Shown here piece by piece: positions 30,853-41,089 of a stretch of DNA of 64,000 nt. Position numbers and translations under genes: made by a program. Source of the stretch: Ectocarpus siliculosus (taxonomy: Eukaryota > Sar > Phaeophyceae > Ectocarpales > Ectocarpaceae). Each line of letters opens with the position of its first letter. Within the stretch, counting starts at the first letter, position 1. The stretch lies in NCBI GenBank assembly GCA_000310025.1, contig FN648195.1:242825-306824 (forward strand). The letters run 5' to 3'. A model generated the notes under the pieces. It saw nothing but the letters and a program-made list of their open reading frames with translations, had not been told where the DNA came from and did no database searches.

Positions 30853-33405
30853 ATGCTGAAGCTGATGGATGACAAGGTGACTCATGAGCAGATCGCAGAT
30901 CGCTTCGGGTGCTCGGAACGGTTGGTCCGGGATGTGAAGAAAAAACGGAAGAAGGACGAGACCGAGGCTGCTGCAGGAGGCGGAGGAAGCAAGAAAAATG
31001 TGCGCACAGGCGACTTTCCGGAGGTGCGCTACACTGCTGTCGTTTAAAAAAAAAATACTTCCCGGGCCTTTTTGCCTTTTTTTTTTGCCGGGCCTTTTTT
31101 TTTGCAGGGCCCTTTTTTTTTTTAGCCTTGTTCGTTTGTTCTGATGTGCCTTTTTTTCTTCTTCTTCTTCTCTTGTCAAGTTCTTCCCTTTTCCCTTTCC
31201 CTTTTTTTCTTGTTTTTCTCGACTTCTACAGTACAGTACTTGTTGAGCTTGTTCCCTTTCGTCTTTGTTTTTCACTTTTGTTGCAACCTTCATTGTTTTA
31301 TCGTTTCGTGTGCTGCTGCGCCAGCATAAACCGCGAACCAAATATACATTACATTGCACGCACACCTTTTCTTTCAAACGAGTTACAATACATACACATG
31401 CGGATGAAGCGGCGCGCTTCTGTGATTCTTCAAATGCCCGGAAATGTTTCCTACCAACTACTGCTGCTGTGCGCTGAGTCTAATGTTCGAAACTAATCGT
31501 GCGATCTTCTGTACCCTCTATATTGTTTACTCCTCGTTTGACGGTCAATAGGTGGACATCATAGCTCTTGATCTACTAGAGAAAGCCCGGAAGACCAAGA
31601 TGCCCGTCACGCGCGACGTCCTTCGAAGCTTCGGCCGTTCCGCCAGGGCAACCCTGCTGGCTGATCCAGCAGCTTCTAAGGAAGTGAAGGCGAGGGTCGA
31701 GGATTTCAAGGCCGGCGAAAGGTGGGCCAAGAACTTCGTGAAGCGCAACAACATCGACAGCGTGAGACTTCATGGCGAGGCTGGTAGCGTCAACAAGGAG
31801 GCCATCAAGGAAGCCATGGAGGAACTCAGGGCCCTTGCGCAAAGTACCCGGCTAGGCTCATCTTCAACGTCGACGAGACAGGCCTCCAGTTGAAGCTCAT
31901 TCCCAGGCGCACGTACCTGTCCACCTCGGAGGATCGGAAGACGGCGCGGGGCTCCAAGGGCATGTTCTTCAAGGATCGACTGTCTCCCATCATGTGCGCC
32001 AATGCCGACGGCACTGCGAAGGTTGACATGTCCATCATCGGGAAGGCAAAGGAGCCCCGCTGCTTCAAGGACACGCCTTCACCTCTCAAGTACTTCTCGC
32101 AGGCCAACGCGTGGTCCGACACCGCGACGTTCCGCAAGTGGTGGTGTGATGTCTTCCTCCCGTTCGTTCGGCGCTTCACTCACAAACCTGTGCTGCTTCT
32201 GATGGACGGCTGTTCTTCTCACGGTGATCTAGTGGATGATCGGGGGCAAGTTACCATCAAGTTCTACCCTCCCCTGTGCACCTCCGTACACCAGCCCATG
32301 GATATGGGGATCATCGCCAAGACGAAGTACAGCTACAGGAAGGAGCTGCTCGATGTGAAGACATCGAGCATGTTGGTGGCTGACACCCTTCGTGCCCAGG
32401 CCAAAGCTCGCAAAATGAAGGCCGAGACAATGGGGCTGGCGCAAGGGCACCAACCTCACGTGCGAGATGCCGCTGAACTTCTCCAGAAAGCATGGGCCAG
32501 CGTCACCGCCCAGGACATCGCCAGGTGAGGTTTGAACATGTGCTATCGCTGTTTATAATGTAAAATGTCCAACTCCCGCCTTGGTGCAGTTAGCTTTCGT
32601 GGTACGTAACGTGGGTAAGGTTATTCGGATAGATTAGATTGTTTTCGACTGAGTATTCCAACATCCGAGCATCTCCGTTGTTTTTCGTTAAAAAGGGGTC
32701 CTCGCCCGCCTATGAGTCACTGATCGTCACTGGGTTAATGTAACATCCGCTTGTTGTCCACCCACAAACGTATGCATGACATTTTCTGCGCTACCTGGGA
32801 TCAGGTGCTTTGTCAAAGCCGAGACTCTTCCGGAGGAGATGGCGGCTGAGCTCAGCAAGCAACACGGAAAGACCCGGTTCCAGATCGCCGAGCCTGCCTT
32901 GAAGGCTCTCACGGAGACTCTCAACACGTTGAGCACGAGCGTGCACGAGGCGCACCAGCAGGGATCCCGAATCGAGGACGAGGACATCGCCGAACTCATG
33001 GCAGACCTAGGCATCGAACCCGGAAAGCCGATCGTGGAGGAAGCGGTGAACGCGATTCAGGGGTGGGCTACCATCGAGGACGACGATGAAGTGGTGGAGG
33101 CTCTCAGACAGGATACGGTGGACGGCATGACTTCACAGCTGGCTGGGACTCGCGTGTCTACCGGCTGCGAGGATGAGGACGAACAGGAGGACAGCGGCGA
33201 TGACAACACGGGGCTGGCTCGCCGTGCCCCACCGGCTTATGGTGAACTGTCGTCTCACTTCGGCGTCATGGAAGCGGCAGCAGAGGAGAGTGGCAACGAA
33301 GACGCGGCGCTCTACCTAGCGAAAGCGAAGATGGCGATGATTGCAGCGCATTCCGCTAAGCGGGTGCGCCAGGCAGACATGAGAGAGTTTGTTGCTCCGG
33401 AGTAA
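30853..33405 (+). pseudogene. Tigger/pogo transposase, one frameshift in the DDE domain
   Basis: Exon to 31023 (donor CCGGAG/GTGCGC) has a CENP-B N-type HTH (KLMDDKVTHEQIADRFGCS). Exon 31552-32524 starts VDIIALDLLEKARKT and carries the second HTH (WAKNFVKRNNIDSVRLHGEA), then the DDE domain: FNVDETG, LLLMDGCSSH and HQPMDMGIIAKTK with the third Asp. Exon 32805-33405 ends the protein with an acidic region and TAA. Between ALAQ and YPARLIFNVDE a base is missing near 31841-31844, so the frame is broken just before the first catalytic Asp. Upstream coding sequence (30542-30852) also needs a frame change near 30795. All three acidic catalytic positions are kept, so the loss looks recent or may be an assembly error. 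Confidence 0.85.
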
Positions 33406-33954
33406 GGGCGGGGTACAGCTGTGGTACTAAACGGTTGTTTGACTTTTTGCGGTGCGCTGCCTGTCGTGCTTGTCGTTTTTTTTTTTTTTGCAACATCGAA
33501 GCGGGTGCGCCAGGCAGACACGAGAGAGTTGTCCCGACGTACAGTAGTGAGGGCGGGGGTTACAGCTGTTGTTGTAGTGTTTTTTTGTTGTTGTCTTTGG
33601 TGCGCTTTTTGGTTTCTTCATTTTCATTCTGAACCATCGAAGTGGGCAGCGAGGAGTGGGCTTTAGCTTTGTACGAACAAGAGCTTTACAAGCAGTTTGT
33701 GCCGTCACAGCTTACTCGGGTGTATGACGTGCATCTTACTTTCGCCGTCGACTTGTCCTGGTGAGGCTTTAGCCCAAAATGCAACTACTGTATGTACTGC
33801 TGCATCTTACTTTACAACAAACTCTTGTGGGCTCCACAGGTTGGAACCACACAACATGTCTGCCCACGCCCACGCTGGAACCTCACTCAACAGTATAGTA
33901 GTAGTGTCGATCCATTTCGTTCTCTGTTGACCCCGCAACCGTGGGCGCTACACC

Positions 33955-34117
33955 ATAAATCGAAGACAACCTCATTAGAGCCGGTACCGGCACTAATGAG
34001 GGATTGGCCAGCCCTCAATAGTGCCGTTTTGGCACTATTCGCAATAGTGCCGGGTGCCCGGTTTAGTGCCGGTGAACGCTCTGTGCACGTACCGGCACTA
34101 AACCGGGCCCAGCACTA
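33955..34117. repeat. right terminal and subterminal repeats of the Tigger element
   Basis: Units of GGCACTA/TAGTGCC recur with both orientations, mirroring the left end, up to AGCACTA at 34111-34117. Confidence 0.8.
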
Positions 34118-34164
34118 TACCTCTCTACGCTTCGTCTGTCCACGCGCGAGCAGAGCACCGACTG

Positions 34165-34718
34165 TGTTGAGTAGCTTTATGCCCCGGCGCGGGGTCCCGT
34201 CGTGGGGGATAAAAGAGCCAGCAGCGTGGAAGCCGCTCAACGGTAATATACAAACTACCCGCAGGCGTGTTAGCATTTCCTACTTTGTGGTGCAGCGTGG
34301 GAGCTCGGAAGGGTATGGTATCTCTGGATGTGGCGTGGAAGCTCGGTGGCGTGGAAGCCGTAGGGTAAAGGAATATGGAAGGAAGTAGAAGTCCTGCAGG
34401 CGTGGAAGCCGCGTGGCGTGATAGCCGGGTTGGCGTGGAAGCCGAATAGCGTGATAGTCGGGTGGCGTGAAAACCGGGGAAAAGGACTTGATTATAAACA
34501 GGAAAAGAAAAGAGAGTGAGAATCCATAAAAACCACAAACACCAATGCCGTTGTAGACAACCACATCCTGAATCCTGGTGATATGTGGCAATGTGTTGGT
34601 AGATACCACCAACTCTAATCCATAGCAACTGCAGCTGTTGAACCCGCAAACTCCCCGCTCCATCTGCTCGGAAAATCTTGCTCGTAATGATCTGTCGATA
34701 CTGTGAGTACATCCAACA
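34165..34718 (-). repeat. 3' LTR of the Copia element
   Basis: It aligns end to end with 36581-37136. It contains an internal array of GGCGTGGAAGCCG-like units (about 34330-34475). Confidence 0.85.
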
Positions 34719-35081
34719 GCCCCCCTATTCTCTGCATTGGCAAGATTACACCCGGACTTATAACTATCCTTACTACACTCCCATACCAAACACCTGGAAA
34801 CAAAATTTAGTGCTTGACATCCCTTCCATCTTATATCTCATTCTTGTCACAAAACGACGATACAGACCATGAAACCAGAAACACTCGTTAGAGTTTCCAT
34901 CGGTTTGAAACTACTTCCAACCCTTAAACCAGAAACACTTACAATAATTTCCATCGGTCACCGAACGAATAACACAAACAAAAAGAAACTTCGGGACTGC
35001 TCACTTCAAGTTCATCACGTAGTCCCTGCGGAACACAACCTCCCTCTCAGGTAGCGCCTTCGTGAGGAAGTCAGTATGCTT

Positions 35082-36567
35082 TTATTGCGACGCTACGTGG
35101 ATGATCTCTACCTCCTTCTCATCTACGAGCTGCCTGAGGAAGTGATGCCGCACATCGATGTGCTTTGAGTTGGAGTTCGAGATCGGGTGTTTTGCGATCT
35201 GGATAGCACCCTCGTTATTCTCATACAGCGGAATGCACGGCCGCAACTCCTTCGGCAGCATGAAGCGCCAAACCTGCGTCAAAAACAGAATCTATTTCCC
35301 CATGTCCGCCATCGCGACGTATTCTGCCTGAGATGTAGACAAAGTCACACACTTCTGAGTCTTGGAGAACCATGCAATCGCTCCTCCTGCACACATCACT
35401 ACTCCCCCTGAAACCGATCAACGGTCCGTCGCACGCGAGGCGTAGTCTGCGTCGGCGAACGCGATCCCGTCCCCCTCTGAAAAGAAATCTCGAAAGAACT
35501 AATCATATCTGCATATCATAAGATGCGAAGTGCAGTCTTCCTACAGCAGTACCTCGCCATTGCCCTCACCGCATTCGCGATATCCGGCCTAAAGTAGTCA
35601 ACAAGGCAATCCACGGCAGCGAACCAATCAGCGCGCGAAACGGGTACTCTACGCTCGGTTCGTTCACGTCAAAGTCCCAAAGTCTCCAGGTCGTGGGCAA
35701 AGGAATGCCCCCCCCACTTGACACCAAATCTCTCTCCCAACTCTTCGGTGCATGTCTGCTGCGAAATCGTCAACCTACCTGCCTCTCTGTCCCTCTCGTA
35801 ATAGCAACCAGAGTACCACTTCAACTCTCCCAGAGACTTCACCGGCACGTACTCGCTCAGGTCCTTCCCAAATTGATCACACCTTTCCTTCGTCCCCACT
35901 GCAAAAATATCGTCTACGTGTACTACTAGAAGCAACACTACTTCCCCCCTTCGACTAAACGAAAAACACACGAATCAGCCATGCACTGCTCGAACCCCGA
36001 AGCCAAAAGACATTTATTCAGCAACGTGTACCACTCCCCAGATGCCTACCTCAGTCATAAGGCTCTTGTTCAACTGCACAGTCTTCCCCGACAACCCACC
36101 ACATCCTTCCGGCAGTCGCATACAAATACCTTCCTGGAAAGAGGGGCCCTCACAAATGCCTGATCGATATCGAAATGACACAACTCCAAGTCAAGCTCGC
36201 ACGCCAAAGCTGCCAACGAACGAACACTAGACGAAGCTACAGTTGGTGCATACAAATCACCAAAGTCAATGTACTCCTTCTGCATATCTCCTCTAGCAAC
36301 AAGTCTGGCCTTGGCCTTCGTAGGGAAGTCGAACGCATCTACTTTCCAATCGAACACAAACTTCGACTTGATACAACTATCGATTCGTTGCCACGGTCCG
36401 ACAATCTGCTCCTGCTTCGAGTAACCCAAACACCTCCCGTTTCGCCGCGTCCATAAACTGCACGCTGTGGCCGCTGTCCCTTGCCTCCCTGAATGTCTGG
36501 GGTACTCGAAGGTCCTTGGCGTGGCAGCGCGGTATGTCGGGCCACAGGAGACGTGGATCCCTCTCAC
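35082..36567 (-). pseudogene. Copia pol remnant: reverse transcriptase and RNase H
   Basis: Minus-strand frames give KARLVARGDMQKEYIDFGDL and YAPTVASSSVRSLAALA (36070-36567), LLVVHVDDIFAVGTKE and SLGELKWYSG (35669-35971, active site VDD), and YENNEGAIQIAKHPISNSNS then KHIDVRHHFLR (35082-35282, RNase H). The frames are separated by stops. There is no integrase. Confidence 0.85.
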
Positions 36568-36580
36568 AGAGCACCGACTG

Positions 36581-37136
36581 TGTTGATTAGCTTTGTGCCC
36601 CGGCGCGGGGTCCCGTCGTGGGGGATAAAAGAGCCAGCAGCGTGGAAGCCTCTCAACGGTAAAATACAGAAATTATTCGCACGGCGTGTTAGCCTTTCCT
36701 ACTTTGTGGTGTAGGGTGGGAGCTCGGAAGGTTATGGTATCTCTGGATGTGGCGTGGAAGCCCGGTGGCGTGGAGCCGTAGGGTAAAGGAATATGGAAGG
36801 ACGTAGAAGTCCTGGAGGGGTGGAAGCCGCGTGGCGTGTGATAGTCGGGTTGGCGTAGAAGCCGAATAGCGTGATAGTCGGGTGGCGTGAAAACCGGGGA
36901 AAAGGACTTGATTATAAACAGGAAAAGAAAAGAGAGTGAAAACTCATAAACCACAAACACCAATGCCGTTGTAGACACCCACACCCTCAATCCTGGTGAT
37001 ATGTGGCAATGTGTTGGTAGATACCACCAACTCTAATCCATAACAACTGCAGCTGTTGAACCCCCAACTCCCCGCTCCATCTGCTCGGAAAATTCTTGCA
37101 TGTAATGATCTGCCGATGCCGTGAGTACATCCAACA
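36581..37136 (-). repeat. 5' LTR of the Copia element
   Basis: Second LTR copy with the same TGTTG...CAACA ends and the same internal GCGTGGAAGCCG repeats. The adjacent CAGAGCACCGACTG is shared by both LTR surroundings, so the exact left border is uncertain by about 14 bp. Confidence 0.85.
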
Positions 37137-38050
37137 GACCGAGTGAAAAATAGCACTACTCCTACACAGACTACAGCAGTAGGCAATCGTCGAGAGTATT
37201 TCAGTCCTGCATTTCTCACGTCGTCAATGGGGCAACTGCCCCAATCCATCGGTTTCTGGCACCCCACTCTAGCAGTATTTTTTTGCCTGCGGCAATCCAC
37301 GCATTGCCTACACATTCTAGGGAATTCTACTGCTAGACGCCTAACGTGCGTGGTGACACATGCGAGATTGCTGCGTTGGTCATGTGTGGTGTGTTTTTCA
37401 TGCCCCAACGCCCTGAAACACGGCAATTAGCCAACGGGTTTACTGCTGTGTGGCATATGCTGAATTCCCATCTGTGTGCCTCGCACGATGCGGAGCCTCC
37501 ATATGCATATCATGCTCTCATCTGCAAGGTCTGCTACCGTATTCTTCCGTTGGTCTTTGCATTTATTCCAAGGGGATCGCACCTTCTCCTGTAGGTCTTT
37601 ACATAGGGATACTGCTGCATCACGCTGGGCGGTCAGCTCTTCCTCTTCGATGGACCCCTCCATGTTCGGGCGCGAGTGTAGCGCTTAGCGCTGATCGGTT
37701 ATCGGTCCAACACTAGAATCGAGAATAGAGAGTACCAGGGTTCAAGGAGTTGTTTTTATTTTTGTGGCGTTGTCTTGTGCCGTTTCGAGTATTTCGCGTG
37801 AAACCGTCGATGGCGCGCCAAATGTTCATGTTCGTTGGGGGTACGCTCCGAAGTTGACCGGCATTTCCGCTTGTGCATCGGGCGTTGAAGGTGTGCGTGT
37901 CGACAACACTGCACACCACCCCAAATGCTCTCTCAGGAAGAGCATATTTGTGTTGTTAGCAGATACAGGAATTCTCCACCCGTGATATGTCTGCCGGAAT
38001 CGGGCCCGGTACCGGTGTAATTTGGTCGGCTTGAGGTGCGCTTTGAAAAG
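37137..38050. other. spacer before the GH16 gene
   Basis: Short frames only, with no family resemblance. The promoter of the GH16 gene is expected here, but I see no convincing motif. Confidence 0.5.
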
Positions 38051-40687
38051 ATGAAGATGAAAAGTAATTGGGTGTCGACAAAGACGATGCTGCTACTCCT
38101 GGTCTGCTTAATACCGTGTCGGTTGTCATCTGTGGTGTTGGTTTCGGCGGCGTCTGCCTCGACTGCATCTTGGACGACAGTCTGGGTCGACGAGTTCCAA
38201 GGAGAGGTGAGACTTCCCTGCGGCCGTTGACCAACTCTTATCCAATTCAATTCGTCAAGAGAACACGCAGAGTGCATAGCAGCGTTGTTTGTGCTCACAG
38301 CGTTATTTTGTTCCGTGAGGTTCACGTGCGTCTACATAGTATGTAGACCTAGCAGGCATGAGGATGGCGACAAAGACAATAGCCTAGAGCCTACAGAAAT
38401 TCATGTAGAGAGGAAAATCTCTTGTACTGTACACCGCCGTATCACATGGGACCTGCTGCACCGCCTGATCGACGAGATCCACGAATATTCTGTGATCGCA
38501 ACTGCCCACACAGGACGATTAGGAACGTAAACTCGGAACGTTTCTTCCTTACGATAACTCTGGGAGACGTTCTCTAAGAGTGCTGGTTCAACCACTTGCT
38601 GGACTTGGCCCACAAGTCCCGCAGAAACTCTTGTAGGGACCTCGAAGCCAGCTCTTGGCCTGTGTGGCTTCGCATCGTAAACATCGGGAAGAGGCCTGAT
38701 CTGCGAACAGCACAACGTACACACAAAGGTAGAGAAAAATTAATTTCAGAGAAGATGGAACTCACCGGGTTGTATTAGTACACTCTGAAACACTGTCGTG
38801 CTGCATCCTCGAACAGGACGTGGACGTGGACAAATGGGAATTTCCAGATTCTACTGAAGAGGAGAGTGACCCAGTTACTGTCGAGGGCGGCGTTCGCCGG
38901 GAACAAAGCGACAACAACACTAGTGCAACAGAAAATCATCATCGAATGCGTTCGTTCTCCAACCCACATCTCCAAGCCTATATCGGCGCTGACGACTACC
39001 TCGTCATGGTAGCCGCCGCTGCTCCCCCACCCCAAAATTCGAGAGGCAAGGGTAACGGTGCCGAAGTGTTGGTGGGGCCAGGACCCTCGAAACCCCCACC
39101 GCGCGGTCGAATCGGCACTGCACACTCTGCAAACTTTGTTCACGGAAGGGTAGAAATAAGCGCAAAGGTCTCCTCCAGAGGTTCATCGGGCTTCTGGCTC
39201 ATGCCGTCCGACGCGGGCACTGTCGGCCATACACCCTGCGCTCGCGTCGCCATTGCCGAGGTGAGCACGGCTACGATTTCCCTCTTTTTGAATGCTGGAG
39301 CATGAAGCAGAGCTCTTGACCTGGAGACAACCGACAACACGTTTCTTAAGGAGGGTACGCGCTTCTTGCAGCGCAGGACAACCTACAGACGCATGCACCG
39401 GGCGGTCGCAAACCCGTTCTGGTTGTTTCGAGTCCCACAAGAGTCGTAAAGCCCCTTCAGGGCAACGTCCTCAATTTCTTCCTCGTTCGTCTAGGTGTCT
39501 CTGCTGGCAGAAGTCTGTCAGTATGTAGATTTCCTCCGGCATCTCATCTAAGTTGTCGGAAGATTGATTAGATTGGTTCTCACTGCCCCGGCGGCCCTCA
39601 CCTCACCTTCCCCCTGTCTACTGACACGGCAACAAACTTGGTTAGATTCGGGCAAGGCAATACCACGCGGCTGATAAGTCCGGACCCGACATCACTGCCT
39701 CCCTGGGCTTCGGAGACTACGAGGAGGATAGGTGGGGTTGCACTAGCTCGAGCTCTTGGCCCGACAAAGGCGGCGGTTGCAGCTTGCCCGCAGAGCACGG
39801 CGTCGACTGGAGCGACGGCTTCCACGTGTATGCCTTAGAATGGGAAGAAGATGAAATTCGTTGGTGAGTCAGCAATCTTGGTTGTTTGTTCACGAACAAG
39901 CACAACAGCAGTATTTCAAAGATATCGGTGGTGTTGGGGCGAACAATCTCGTTTTTTCTGTGTGGGGCGTGTGTGTGTGCCTCTAGTATTAGCATCGACC
40001 GCTCTAGCCGGCTCACAATACGTCAGTGTTCTCCATTTACGATCAGCAAGCGTTTCTGTGGTTGTGAACATTTTGGCTTTCAGGCTAACGCAACGTTTGA
40101 CGCGGCCGGTAGATAACCTGCAGAGATATTCTTACGAGCGTGAGCTCCTCGGAAGGACAGCAATCTTCACAGATCCACCGTGAAGGCAGCAACCTTCACG
40201 ACTCGGTTCAAATATTTTGGGCGAGAGCACCAGGCCGGGCTAATGGAGTCAACCTGGCACCGTCCATGAAACGCTAACAAACAACCATGTCCATCCGACT
40301 GTTCGTCCGCAGAAAAATCTCAACCAAGACATATTGATTTTTGAGATGCCCGTTCCTCGTTACTTCCTCCAAGTTAATGTAACAACTGGCCGTGAAAGCT
40401 GTTGCCCAACGTCACCTCTCACCCACAAATCTCTCCTATCAACAAGGTACGTGGATGGCCGTCAGTACTGCAAGAAGAGCGCCTGGTTTGCGAAGTACCC
40501 CGACGATTTCCCGGCCCCCTTCAACAAAGCGTTTCACCTTGAGATGGGGGTAGCAGTTGGTGGCGGTGGTGATGTTGGCGATGGTGATAGCGCAGAAGAA
40601 GAGGATCCTTCGTCGGCCTCTACAAGGGCCCTTCATTCGCCCTCAGTGCCAACGGAGATGCTTGTGGATTACGTCAGAATCACCCAG
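38051..40687 (+). CDS. secreted GH16-like beta-glucanase domain with degenerate active site
   Basis: Exons 38051-38206, 38817-39260, 39646-39863 and 40447-40687 splice in phase (0, 0, 2, 0). Exon 1 encodes a signal peptide (TMLLLLVCLIPC, then a small-residue stretch) followed by WTTVWVDEFQGE. Exon 2 gives DVDKWEF and FVHGRVEISAKV...GFWLMPSD. Exon 3 gives ITASLGFG and DGFHVYALEWEEDEIRW. Exon 4 gives YVDGRQY, FNKAFHLEMGVAVGG and MLVDYVRITQ. These are the successive strands of GH16 laminarinases. Where GH16 enzymes have the catalytic ExDxxE (GEIDIME), this reads ARVAIAE: the nucleophile Glu is Arg and the Asp is Ala. It is probably a binding protein rather than an enzyme. The chain seems to continue into the membrane exons downstream. 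Confidence 0.85.
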
Positions 40688-41089
40688 GTGCGCTGGCTGG
40701 TGTGAGCCAATAGGATCCGGCGTGTTCTGGACAGGACACATTTCAGAAGAAATTGCTGCACGACACAAGGCTGACAACGAACAACTTCGCGCCTTTTCCC
40801 CCCTCCCGGCGCTTGTCGTTGAGTCATATGTTGGAATGCTAATGCCAGTCATTAATATTTGTACTGTTGTAAACAATAGTACTTCGGTAATAACATCACA
40901 ACACCATATGCATCCACCGTTGGGTATGTACTTGGCTTGCTCTATAGCCATTAAAATATTGCCCGGAATGAATGTCAGAAACGACCGGTCTGAGATATTT
41001 GCCACGTGGTCGCGATAGGACACTCCAGCATCGATCGTCCTTGTTCGTCCTTGTTCGGAAGTGTCTACCGGCCATGCTTCTCCTTTGAG

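Larger units (their letters stand above)
30258..34117 (+). mobile_element. Tigger/pogo DNA transposon, nearly complete
   Basis: The terminal inverted repeats match over about 27 bp (CAGTGCCGGGCCCTGTTTAG on the left, complement of TAGTGCTGGGCCCGGTTTAG on the right) and are flanked by TA at 30256-57 and 34118-19, the target of Tc1/mariner-pogo elements. The subterminal zones carry many copies of TAGTGCCGGT in both orientations. Inside is a transposase gene with CENP-B-type HTH domains and a DDE domain (separate entry). Size is 3860 bp. Confidence 0.9.
34165..37136 (-). mobile_element. Copia LTR retrotransposon with both LTRs, internally truncated
   Basis: Two direct LTR copies of about 555 bp (34165-34718 and 36581-37136) begin TGTTGA and end CAACA. 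A polypurine tract (AATAGGGGGGC on the minus strand, 34719-34729) abuts the left copy, which is therefore the 3' LTR of a minus-strand element. The interior (about 1.86 kb) holds only the RT and RNase H part of pol; gag, protease and integrase are missing. The outside flanks GACTG (left) and GACCG (right) could be a mutated 5-bp target duplication. Confidence 0.85.
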
